Assembly: GCA_963776735.1 (NCBI GenBank)
Contig: CAVZNV010000016.1
Span: 62,001 to 126,000, forward strand
Origin: PALSA-612 sp963776735
GTDB lineage: Bacteria; Actinomycetota; Thermoleophilia; Gaiellales; Gaiellaceae
Reading direction: 5' to 3'
DNA length: 64,000 nucleotides
Position 1 is the first letter of the stretch. The number at the start of each line of letters is the position of its first letter. The position numbers and the translations under genes are program-made. The notes beneath the pieces are model-generated. The model made no database searches, was not told where the DNA came from, and saw only the letters and a program-made list of their open reading frames with translations. Positions 1 through 9,600 of the stretch are shown here, in pieces.

Positions 1-1
1 A

Positions 2-3000
2 AGCGTCGGCACCGGGGAGTTCTCGGACTGCATCGCACAGAGCGCCTCCACCCCCACCACCGATCCGACCGTCGCCGACACTCCCGGCTACTACCTGATC
101 ACGATCGCGCCCGCCGAGGCATTGTGCGGCGAGGACTACGTCTACGGGACGCTGTGCGAGGAAGCGTGCGCGACGAGCGTGCAGCGGCCGCGACGGCTGG
201 ACGGGATCGCCGTCCGCGCGTGGGGCTTCAACATCGCGCTGCCCGGCTCGACCGCGGTGACGATGGCGCCGGTGCACCTGCGCTCACGGCTCGCCTCGGC
301 GCGCTTCGCCGACGAGGCGGCCAGCTTCGGGTCGTTGCTCGCGGGCGCGGATCTGAAGACGACGGTCTGGTGCCACGGCGCCTGCCCCTCGGGCCAGGCA
401 GAGGTCGCGCTGGCCGTCGTCGCCCGGTCGGGCGCGACGATCCAGTTCGTCGACGAGTGGACAGCACGCCGCGAGCTGATCGAGACACCGCCGCGCCGGT
501 ACTGGGCCGGGCGGATGGCGATGCGGCCGCTCGCCGTCTTCCTGGCACAGGTGCTCCAGTTCCAGTGCCAGCTCCGCGACATCTATCCGCCGGCGACGCA
601 ACTACCGCGTCTCGTGGTCGACCAGGCGCTCACCGAGCGGCTCGTCGCGGCTGTCGACATCGCGTCGGTGCAGGCGACGCTCGCCGACGCCACCTTCCAG
701 CAGATCGCGTTCCAGGCGCCGCCGAGCCGGGTGCTGATCAATCTCGGAATCGTCGAGCTCCCCTCCGCGGGCTACCTGCCGGTCGACCTCGACACGACGG
801 TGAACGACCAGGTGCGCCGGCTACTCGGCGAAGGCGTCAACCTGACGTTCTGCGTCTGCCGGCCGGACTACGTGCCGCACGCGCTCGAGGAGGCGCAGCA
901 CATGGACCGGATCTCGCTGACCGCGGGACTCGACGATCCGGCGAACAAGCAGGACGTCGAGATCCTCGTCCCGGACGGCGAGATCGTCCGCAGCGCGCCG
1001 GTGCAGAGCGGCGTGGGCTGGGAGGGATTCGTCCAGCTCCTGCCCGAGATTGCGGCCGTCGCAGCCGCCGAGGGCGACGCCGCGGTGGCGGAGACGCCGC
1101 TCGTCGCGGAGTCGCTGTACTCGACGCGGACGCCGACCGGCTTCTCGATCCATGGCGCCGGACGAAGCGACGTCCTGCCGTCAGGCGGCGGGCGCTTCTC
1201 GTTCGCGGGAACGTCCGACGTGGGTCGCATCAGAAACGTCACCAACCTGGCCAAGGGCCTCGCGAGCGTCGTCGCCAAGCCCGCGGACGTCCAGCACCTC
1301 GAGGAGCTCGCGGGAGCGCAGACCGACCCGCCCGCGGCTCCCGCGCCGGCGATGATCCTGTCACGTGTCGCGGCGCTCACGACCCGCGCCCGGACGTACA
1401 TCACCACGATGCGCGCCGAGAGGGCAGCTGCCAGGCCGCCGGCAGTGACCCTCTTCGAGCCGAGCCTCTCGCAGGGGACGCATGCGCTCGGCATGTGGGC
1501 CACGATGAGCTGCGACCGCGACCCGTTCTCCCTCCGACCCGACGAGGCGACGGCCTTTCAGCTGACCGCGGACATCGCCATTCCCGGTGGCGACTCGAGC
1601 ATCCTGCTCGCATACGAGCTGCGCGGGGACTTCCGGCTCGAGCGCATCGTTCCGACCATGGGCTCGGTTCGCCGTGTCGTCGGCACGCTGAACGGGATCT
1701 TCACGGGGTCGCAGACGACAGGGTCCGGCCGGCCCGGGAAGCAGTGCGGGGCGTTCCAGCGTGAAGTGACGATCGAGCTACGACAGTCGGCAGGCGCCGC
1801 ACCGGTACTCGAGATCTCGGCACCGGCACCGGACCTGACGAAGAACATCGGCTACGACGTCTCGGTGACCTGGGACGGCTCTCCCGTGCGGGCGACCGCG
1901 GACGTCACGCTCTCCTACCGCGACACGGCCCACAGGATCCAGCTCGGGACGTTCATCCAGAACCCCGACGTGCTGGTGGCGGGCAACGACGTCCACGCGC
2001 TCGCCGTCGCAGGCCTCACGATCGTCGGAGCGGCGCTCGGCAACCCGACCTTCGTCGACACGGCGGAAGCGCTGCTCTTCCCACCGCCGCCGGTCCCCCA
2101 GGTCGAGCTGACCGTGAAGCCTCACCGGAACTGGGTGCTCTTCCGGCGGCCGCGCGTGAAGTCGTGCGCGCCGGATCTTGTCGTCGCACCCCCGCCCGCG
2201 AAGCGGTACGACGTCTACGAGGTCCCGGTCGACGACAAGTCGCTCGTCCTCCTCAGGCGTGAGCTGCTGTCTGACGCTCCGGACATCTCGAACTGGGAGC
2301 CTCGCTACGTCGACCGCGTCGAGTTCGCGGGTGGGCAGGCGACACTGAACACCGCATTCGCCACGGTGCAGAGCGACTGGCAGAGCGTCCAGCAGGACAC
2401 CACCGCGACGGTTCGCTACGCGGCGATCGCCGACGCCGGACCGGGCGACGGCGACCTGCTGGCGAAGTCGCGACTGTCGGCGCTCGAGCAGACCCTGTCC
2501 GGCGTTCAGACCTTCGACCCGGCCGCCGCCATCGAGGCGTTGCCGAACGCGCCGGCGACGCTCGCCCGCCAGGGCGCAGACGGGATCATCCTGTTCGCAA
2601 CCGAGCCCGTGCCCGTCGCCCAGACGTGCATGCTCGTGATTCGAGTCCTGGAGGACTCGGACCAGGCTATTGCGTTCGAGCGGGCTGACCCGCAACTGGT
2701 GGCGCAGTACATCGAGCGCGCGATCCAGGTCGGAACGGAACCCAGCGAGAAGATGGTCGAGGAGTCGATCGCCGCGATCGGTCAGGCGACGTTCGATGTC
2801 GGTTCCGAGACGTTGAAGAACGGCGACGAGCTCTCACAGGCATGGGACAGTCGTTCCCTGGTCGGTGGGCAGGGTTGGCTGTACAAGGGCGACCTGATCG
2901 TCGTCTTCCGACAGGGCGACCCAGCGGCCGAGCCCGACCTCACAAACGTGCTCAAGCCGCGCGCCGAGGCCATCTCCCACACCCTCGGCGTGGACCTGAC

Positions 3001-3094
3001 CGAGTACGCGGCACGCCCGATCGACGTGTCCCTGCCCGAGGATTGTCCCTGTCCAGTCGTGGCGGTCGCGTTGACCGCGCGGGTGCTCGAATAG
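2..3094 (+). CDS. Large eCIS-associated protein of unknown function (5' partial)
   Basis: The reading frame is open to the left edge, so the true start lies before the window; about 1030 codons are visible. I do not recognise a catalytic motif. The visible part opens with a tyrosine-rich stretch (PGYYLITIAPAEALCGEDY) followed by several cysteines, then long stretches of apparently beta-rich sequence, an Ala/Pro-rich linker near the middle, and ends in a Cys-Pro-Cys-Pro segment. It stops 3 bases before a DUF4157 protein, so it is probably co-transcribed with it. The association with an extracellular contractile injection system is inferred from the neighbours, not from its own sequence. It could be a structural accessory protein of the particle or a very large effector. 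Confidence 0.7.
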   Translation, partial: SVGTGEFSDCIAQSASTPTTDPTVADTPGYYLITIAPAEALCGEDYVYGTLCEEACATSVQRPRRLDGIAVRAWGFNIALPGSTAVTMAPVHLRSRLASARFADEAASFGSLLAGADLKTTVWCHGACPSGQAEVALAVVARSGATIQFVDEWTARRELIETPPRRYWAGRMAMRPLAVFLAQVLQFQCQLRDIYPPATQLPRLVVDQALTERLVAAVDIASVQATLADATFQQIAFQAPPSRVLINLGIVELPSAGYLPVDLDTTVNDQVRRLLGEGVNLTFCVCRPDYVPHALEEAQHMDRISLTAGLDDPANKQDVEILVPDGEIVRSAPVQSGVGWEGFVQLLPEIAAVAAAEGDAAVAETPLVAESLYSTRTPTGFSIHGAGRSDVLPSGGGRFSFAGTSDVGRIRNVTNLAKGLASVVAKPADVQHLEELAGAQTDPPAAPAPAMILSRVAALTTRARTYITTMRAERAAARPPAVTLFEPSLSQGTHALGMWATMSCDRDPFSLRPDEATAFQLTADIAIPGGDSSILLAYELRGDFRLERIVPTMGSVRRVVGTLNGIFTGSQTTGSGRPGKQCGAFQREVTIELRQSAGAAPVLEISAPAPDLTKNIGYDVSVTWDGSPVRATADVTLSYRDTAHRIQLGTFIQNPDVLVAGNDVHALAVAGLTIVGAALGNPTFVDTAEALLFPPPPVPQVELTVKPHRNWVLFRRPRVKSCAPDLVVAPPPAKRYDVYEVPVDDKSLVLLRRELLSDAPDISNWEPRYVDRVEFAGGQATLNTAFATVQSDWQSVQQDTTATVRYAAIADAGPGDGDLLAKSRLSALEQTLSGVQTFDPAAAIEALPNAPATLARQGADGIILFATEPVPVAQTCMLVIRVLEDSDQAIAFERADPQLVAQYIERAIQVGTEPSEKMVEESIAAIGQATFDVGSETLKNGDELSQAWDSRSLVGGQGWLYKGDLIVVFRQGDPAAEPDLTNVLKPRAEAISHTLGVDLTEYAARPIDVSLPEDCPCPVVAVALTARVLE

Positions 3095-3097
3095 CCC

Positions 3098-5317
3098 GTG
3101 CTGGAGACGAAGCAGGCAGCACCGGCGCCGAAGACGACTCAGTCGACACGGACTGCGGTCAAGAGCGGCGCCGGCCCTGCGCTCGATCTGACGGTCCCCG
3201 TCAGGACCGGCGGTGTGATCCGCCGCTGCGCAGCGTGCGGCTCCGACAGCTCGACGACGCTCTGCCCCGCTTGCGCGGCCCGGGCCGCCCAGTTCGCAGC
3301 CGGTGCGCCGACTCGGGGCTCCCCTCTGCCCGCCCGCACGAGGCACCGCCTGGAGAGCGGGTTCGGCGCCTCGCTCGGCCACGTCCGCGTTCACACAGAT
3401 CCGGTGGCGGAGAACGCCGCCGCCGCGCTGAACGCACGGGCCTTTGCGCTCGGCTCGCACATCGCGTTCGCGAGAGGTCAGTTCGACCCCGAGAGCGGCA
3501 CAGGCCGGACGCTCCTGGCTCACGAGGTCGCGCACACGCTCCAACCGGTCGGCCCTTCCGGCGACCGTCTCACGGTCGGACCGCGCGGAGATGCGGCGGA
3601 ACGGGACGCTGACGCGCGAAGCTCGCATGCTCTAACCGCGCGTCCGCCCGTCGCGGGCACCGGCCGTCCTCCCGTACGAGCCGCAATCCAGCGCTACTCG
3701 ATCGACGACTTCGTGAGCGACGCCGAAGGCGTTGCCTCCAACGCGTACGACACCGCACGTTCGGCGGGCTCGAGCGCTCTCGAGGCCGGGCAGCAGGCGG
3801 TCCAGACGGTCGTCGACGCGGGCCAGCACTTTGTTCAGGCCGCAGAGGACGCCGGGAACGCGCTGGTCTCCGCCGGGGAGCAGGCGGTGAGCAGCGTCGT
3901 CGACACGGCAATCGACGCCGCCATCGCCCTGGCCAACGCGATCGCCAAACGCTTCGGCGGGAGCGTCACCCGATCAGGCACCGGCATCCGGATCGACATT
4001 CCCGAGATCCCACTGATGGGACCCGAGCAGACACCGCTCGTCCACTTGCCATCGATCACTGCGCGGCTGCCATTCCTCGCAGCGGGCGCGGAGCTCGGTC
4101 CGGTCGCCCTCGAGGCCGATGTCGCCCTAGAGCTCGCGATCCGCCCTGAGCTGCTGCTCGTCCTCGGGCCGGCGTCCGTGCGGCACATCGCCGTTCTTCT
4201 CGACCCGATCGCGGGCAACTACAGCGGGTCCGGGCAGCTCCACATCGCCGCGTCCGAGACGATGCTCGTTCCGATCGAGGCCGGTGTCGACGTCGAAGTC
4301 CTCGCTGTGGTCCTCGTCGGAGAGATTCCTGTCCCGGTCGAGGTCGACGCGTTCGGCGGTGTCCGGCTCACTATTCGCGGCAGCGGCGTCGGCTCGCTCG
4401 ACGAAACCGTGACGCTCGCTCTGACGGGCTCGACGCTCTCGTTCGACGCCGTCACGGATCTGAAGCTGGGAGCGTTCATCGACGCCGAGCTCGATGCGAT
4501 CATCGAGCTCAACCTCTACGACGAGCCGCTCTGCATCTACACCTGGCCGATCCACCACTGGGATATCGCCGAGAACGCAGAGCAGTACACATTCCCGGTC
4601 TCGCTCTCGTACGGCTCATCGGGCTTCGGGAAGAGCATCGGTCCGATCACCTCGAAGCCGATCCCCGTACGAGACATCGAAGCCGTTGTTCCAACGGTCC
4701 CGAAGACCCGCGACTGCCAGTTCCTCGACCGCCTGGTCGCGATCCTCTGCGCCAAGGGCTTCCTGCCGGCCGAGCTCTGCCGCACCGCACCAGCAGGCCC
4801 TCCAGGCAGCTTTTCGATCGGGCCAGGACACGGAGGCGACCCCCTGGCCGGAACGTCAGGCGCGCCAGGTGCGACCGGCGGCCCGTCGAGCACAGCCGGG
4901 CCCACCGTCGTCCCCACGCCAGTCGTGCCGCCGGTCGGCCCTCTGGCCGGCGGGACGGGGCCGTTCGACATCATCTGGCCCTTCCCGGTCTGGCGGACGG
5001 CGGGCCACGGTGACACTGGCGCGACGGGAGGGACACAACGTCCGCCTTCGCCAATCTTTCGAAAGCGTCCTTCTCCGCCTCGGGATCGATCAGTAATCGA
5101 GAGCTACATCGCGAAGAACAAGACGCACCACAAGCCCACGTACGAGGTTCACCACAAGTGGCCACTCTTCGTGAGCGGCCCAGACGTAGAGTCGAACCTC
5201 GTCTTTCTCACAGTAAGCGAGCATGACAGCTGGCACCGCGACTTGTACCACCAGGCGCACGGTTACATGCCACGCGACCCCGACAAGACGAAGTACAACA
5301 TTGTCAAATTCAAGTGA
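3098..5317 (+). CDS. DUF4157 eCIS-type effector with C-terminal HNH-like nuclease domain
   Basis: Predicted 739-residue modular protein with a GTG start 3 bases after the previous stop. An N-terminal tag (MLETKQ) is followed by a possible zinc ribbon (CxxC at about 44-47 and 56-59). Next comes a DUF4157 domain at about 75-150 with the HEVAH motif at 142-146. A helical Ala/Val-rich stretch and a beta-rich middle domain (about 313-525) related to that of the 1209-residue neighbour follow, then a Gly/Pro linker. The last 75 residues hold a His-His pair (685-686), Asn700, His709 and His713, the layout of HNH/treble-clef toxin nucleases. DUF4157 proteins are known cargo or accessory proteins of contractile injection systems; nuclease activity and delivery are inferred. 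The overlap with the next gene suggests that gene could be an immunity or chaperone partner. Confidence 0.8.
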   Translation: MLETKQAAPAPKTTQSTRTAVKSGAGPALDLTVPVRTGGVIRRCAACGSDSSTTLCPACAARAAQFAAGAPTRGSPLPARTRHRLESGFGASLGHVRVHTDPVAENAAAALNARAFALGSHIAFARGQFDPESGTGRTLLAHEVAHTLQPVGPSGDRLTVGPRGDAAERDADARSSHALTARPPVAGTGRPPVRAAIQRYSIDDFVSDAEGVASNAYDTARSAGSSALEAGQQAVQTVVDAGQHFVQAAEDAGNALVSAGEQAVSSVVDTAIDAAIALANAIAKRFGGSVTRSGTGIRIDIPEIPLMGPEQTPLVHLPSITARLPFLAAGAELGPVALEADVALELAIRPELLLVLGPASVRHIAVLLDPIAGNYSGSGQLHIAASETMLVPIEAGVDVEVLAVVLVGEIPVPVEVDAFGGVRLTIRGSGVGSLDETVTLALTGSTLSFDAVTDLKLGAFIDAELDAIIELNLYDEPLCIYTWPIHHWDIAENAEQYTFPVSLSYGSSGFGKSIGPITSKPIPVRDIEAVVPTVPKTRDCQFLDRLVAILCAKGFLPAELCRTAPAGPPGSFSIGPGHGGDPLAGTSGAPGATGGPSSTAGPTVVPTPVVPPVGPLAGGTGPFDIIWPFPVWRTAGHGDTGATGGTQRPPSPIFRKRPSPPRDRSVIESYIAKNKTHHKPTYEVHHKWPLFVSGPDVESNLVFLTVSEHDSWHRDLYHQAHGYMPRDPDKTKYNIVKFK

Positions 5318-6581
5318 GGGAGCCACATTCGAGTCGTTCGGGCGGCTCGTAGACGCATACGTCGCCGCCGAGGTCTGGACTCACCTGCCGGGCTCAGATC
5401 GGTTGGAGTCAGCCGAGCGGTACAGACACGAGGTCTCGCTGCTCTCACTGGAGCCGCAGACCTCCGTTGCCCTCGCCGCCCGCGAGTTACAAGGCGAAGA
5501 CGAGGACCGCGCGAACGCCGCTGCGCGCTACCTAGTCGAGCTCGCAGATGAAAATGCCGTCGCTGTCGCCCTGGACGCCTATTCGCACCCGGGCCGATCG
5601 TGGCTCGATCCGGCGCATCTTGCGTACGTGAAGCCGGATCAGAAGGACATACGTGGAAGGGTCGAAGCGCTTGCGGCCAGCCGGGATGGGTCGTTGCGAG
5701 CCCCGGCGCTTCGCGCGCTCTTGCGCCGATCGAGCGCGGATGCCCGCGAACGCTTGGCCAATGAGCTCCATGGCGAAGACGAATGGCTTGCTCCCATGCT
5801 GGTGAGAACCGCCGCCGACTGGCTCGAGGACGATTGGCTGGCGGCCCATTCCGCGGCAGAGCTCTCCGATGCGGCACGACTTGCTTGCTCGACCGAGCTT
5901 GCGGCTCGAGGGCGGACCGAAGCAGTCGAGACGCTCCGGACACTCGCTACAGCCCGCGACGGACAGGCCGCAGCGGGTCCTTGCCTTGCGCTCGCGGACC
6001 TCGGCCATAGAGCTGGGCTCGAGCCGGTGGAGGCGCTCTTCGATGACACCGACGCAGAGGCTGCGGACCTCGCTCGAACCGCAGCGCAGTATCTACGTGC
6101 AGCTGCGCTCGGGCCGAAGCTCCTCCAGTTGCTCAGGAGACCCGAACTTGCTCGCGACGCTGCATCGACGCTGTTCGAGCTGACGGGCGCCCCGTTCGAT
6201 GAGGATTTCGACGTCGACGACAGACTCACGAAGGACGCGGTGCATTCCGCCGCGGAGACGCAGACGCACGCGCTCGCAGCGCTCGACCCCGACCGGCGCT
6301 ATCGCCACGGCAAGCTGCTGACACCCTCAATGCTCGCCGATCTCCTCCTGAGCCCTCACTTCGGAACAACCAGGGCGTCGTGGTACGGCTTACGCGCAGC
6401 GACCGGCGAGCAGCACGGCTTCGTGCCCGACGACGATCTCATCGCGAACGCCGACTCGGTACGCGCGTGGCAGGAGCGCACGGCCAGCCTGGACTTGCTG
6501 GTTCCCGGGGGCTGGTGGTACGCGCTCGACTCCGTCGACGATCGTCGGGGAGGTGGGAACCACTGGCAACAACACGTGTAA
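5301..6581 (+). CDS. HEAT-repeat protein, TIGR02270-like
   Basis: About 426 residues, rich in Ala, Leu, Asp and Glu, with repeated helical pairs typical of HEAT repeats. The end of the protein (RRYRHGKLLTPS, then a WYGLRAATG segment and a final W-E-R stretch) resembles the C-terminal layout of the TIGR02270 family found in type VI and contractile-injection loci. I chose the TTG at 5301 because the sequence becomes convincing only from there; an earlier ATG lies deep inside the upstream gene. This start overlaps the nuclease-tipped effector by 17 bases, implying coupled translation. Possible roles are an immunity protein against the nuclease, an effector adaptor, or a structural accessory. None is proven by sequence. 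Confidence 0.7.
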   Translation: MSNSSEGATFESFGRLVDAYVAAEVWTHLPGSDRLESAERYRHEVSLLSLEPQTSVALAARELQGEDEDRANAAARYLVELADENAVAVALDAYSHPGRSWLDPAHLAYVKPDQKDIRGRVEALAASRDGSLRAPALRALLRRSSADARERLANELHGEDEWLAPMLVRTAADWLEDDWLAAHSAAELSDAARLACSTELAARGRTEAVETLRTLATARDGQAAAGPCLALADLGHRAGLEPVEALFDDTDAEAADLARTAAQYLRAAALGPKLLQLLRRPELARDAASTLFELTGAPFDEDFDVDDRLTKDAVHSAAETQTHALAALDPDRRYRHGKLLTPSMLADLLLSPHFGTTRASWYGLRAATGEQHGFVPDDDLIANADSVRAWQERTASLDLLVPGGWWYALDSVDDRRGGGNHWQQHV

Positions 6582-6618
6582 GCGAACCGGGGGGCATGCC
6601 CAACTCTGACATTCCGTG

Positions 6619-6625
6619 AGGAGGT
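6619..6625 (+). promoter_or_regulatory. Strong Shine-Dalgarno site for the 1209-residue effector
   Basis: The sequence AGGAGGT lies 12 bases before the ATG at 6638. It fixes that start and suggests independent high-level translation of the effector after the 56-base gap. Confidence 0.6.
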
Positions 6626-6637
6626 GACACGACCCCG

Positions 6638-9600
6638 ATGCTGGAGGCAAAACAGGGAAAGCCGACGACGAAGCCAGGTTCCCGAGCGAGCCCGGTCCCG
6701 TCTCGAGGCCCGCAGCCGGCCGAGTTCGCAACGAGGGCCGCGCGGGCACTTGCTCTCGGGCCGATCGGCCGGTTCGCGGACGCGGCGATCGTACGCGGAA
6801 ACCCGCTGCCCGGCGACGTGCGTCGAGATTTCGAGCCGCGCCTGGGAACCGATCTGTCGTTCGTTCGCCTCCACACCGGACCCGAGGCCGCCGAGGCCGC
6901 GTCACATCTGGGAACCCCGTCGTTCGCGGTCGGCCCGCACATCGCATTCGCCACCGGGGCACTGAGCCCGAGCACGCCGACGGGGCGGCTGGTGCTCGCG
7001 CACGAGCTCGCCCACGCCGTCCAGGAGCGTGCGGCGCCGGAACGACGTCCAGGCGAACCGCTCTCGCTGGGAACAAACGACTCCGCCGAGAGCGACGCGC
7101 AGCGCGCCGCCACAGCCGCCGTCCGCAACGGCCCGCCGACGCCACCGGCGCTCTTACCGAACGCCTCGGGCCGGACCGTGCGCAGCTTCAACGGCGGCGG
7201 CACGCAAGCGCCACCCCTGACCGGCGCGGGTGCACAGCAGCAGCAGCAACAGCAACAACAACAACAACAGACCGGCGGTAGCTCGCCAGCGCCGACAACC
7301 ACGGGTGGCGGTGTCGGGGCCGGAGTCTCGCCGGTGACGACGCCCGCGACGACTCCCAGCTCGACGACCGAACTCGTCCTGCCGCCGATCACCCTGATGG
7401 AGCAGAAGGAGTGGACGCTGCCGGTGTTCACGCTTCCGCTCTTCGACGTCCCGCTCTGGGGCACCATCATCGAGCTGCCGCCACCACTGTTTGCCGCGAC
7501 AGCGGATCTCCGGGCGCGGGCGGGTCTGACCTTCGACCTGTTCCTGCGGGTCGGCCCGATCCTGATTCGCGACATCCGCCTGACTGCAACACCGTCCTCG
7601 AGCCGCTACACGGGCACGGCGCAGCTGTATCTTCCGGTCGCCGGTGGCCCGCGCCTCACGCTGCAAGGCTCGGTCATCGGGACGCTCGCCTGGCTCGGTC
7701 TCATCGACGTCGTCTCGATCGAAGGCGGCATCCGCGCAATCGGCCAGGCTCCGCTGATTCTCGCCTGGGCGCCTGCGGTTCGGGTGATCTACGACAGAGG
7801 CGACCTCACCTTCACCCTCCGCGACCAGATCGAAGCGGCTCTCGCTCTCCTCTTCGACGTCGAGACCTTCGCCGAGGCCAAGCTCGGCGGCAAGAAGGTC
7901 TGGGGCAAGAAGTGGAACCTCTACCACTGGCAGTGGGGCCGAGCCGTGCGGTTCGGAACGGTCTACAACTTCGACTACAGCGGAGGTGTTCTCTCCCCGC
8001 GCACCGAGCCGTTCGCAGAGCGGATGTCGGTGGAGGAGGTGCTCCGGGCGCTCCGTGACCCTGCGAAGCAAGGGGGTGTGGCGCTGCTCACGCCGGGCGG
8101 GCGCCCGCCGCCCGACCGGCTCCGGGAGATGCTCACCCAGGAAGGCGCCGATCCTCATGCGTTGCTGGCGACGCTGTCGGAGGCAAGTCCGGCCGAGAAG
8201 GCGGCCATCCGTGCCGACCCGGCACTGGTCGGCACACTTCGCGGAGCCGTCGGGAGCGCTCTTTGGCCTCTCGCCGAACGGATCCTGAACGGCGAGCCGT
8301 CCCAGACGACGCCGTCGCTGAGCGAGGGTGCGGTCTTCCTCGCCAACCGGCACATCGCGTCGGGTCGCTTCCAGGACGCGTTGCACGTCGTCGTCTCGGA
8401 GCTCCAGGCACGCGGAATCATCGACGGGTCCCTCGCTCGGTTCGAATACCGCCGCGGGACGGTGCCTGGGTCCGAGGCTTTGACCCATCGGGGGCCGCAC
8501 ACGACAACACCAAGCGGAGACTGGGTGCCGGCCGGCCCTTCCTCGGTCGAGATCTACGACCCTGCATTCGTCAACGTGCCCTGGCTCTACAGCTCGGTGA
8601 TGCACGAGTACGTCCATGTCCTTCAGTTCCAGCAGGTCACCACGAGCGCTGCGCTGGCCGATCCCGACTGGAGCAACCGACAAGAGGTCGAGGCCTACCT
8701 CTGGGAGATCGAGCACGCGCGTGGCTCGGGCGTGATCGCGAGCAAGGCCCAGATGGAGACTCTCCGCCGGCGGCTGACCGACCACTTCAACGCGCTCAGC
8801 CCGCGATCCCAGGCGATCTACCGCACGCGATACGACGACGGAGTGCGGCTCGTCCGTGACGTGGCGTCCGGGATCCTGCCTGTGAGTCTCACCTACTCGA
8901 TCGAAGCAGCTCGTCGGACGGTCCAGCGTTCCAGTGGAGAGATCGCCGAGAAGGTTCGGGAACGCGAAGCGGCCAAGGGAAACCCCGCGCGTCAGGCCGC
9001 GATCGACCGCAAGATCGAGACACTCGAGCAGGCACGCTCGGAGGCCCTGGTGGAGGTCGTGCTCGCCGAGAACCCGACCGTCCAGATCGTCGATCGGGCC
9101 CGCGGCATCTACCGCGTGCCGGTCACCGGCGCCACGGGTCACGTCGAATGGGTGTACGGGAGCATCTATGTCGTCTGGCATCTGAACCGGCTCGCGCCCG
9201 ACGTCTTCACGATCGGCGCGGCCATCCGCGCGAACCCGCCGGCCCACCTCCCACCGGGCGTGACGATGTCCTCGACGCAGCTCCTGGTCGGCGGCAGCGG
9301 CGCGCAGAGCGCGGTACAGCCGTTTCCGGGCGACATCGACTTCGCAGAGGACTTCCACATCGAGGCGCCCACGACGGCTGCCGCCGGCGCGGCTCTGGCC
9401 GACACGATCGCGGACTTCGTCCGGCGGAACGAGACGAATCCGGCCGTCGAGTTCGTCTACATGCGGATCATGCCTCCCGTGAAGGGAACCACGAAGATCT
9501 GGTCGAGAGCGGCGATTCTCGACCCGGCGCAGAGAGCTCGTCTCGCGACGGATCTCGCCGGCGTCGACGCGGGCAAGATCAACACCTTCTGGCGCGTTCT

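Noticed and set aside
7235..7270. Possible short tandem-repeat or CRISPR-like array
   Set aside because: It is a single run of glutamine codons inside a gene, without spacers or repeat units longer than a codon.
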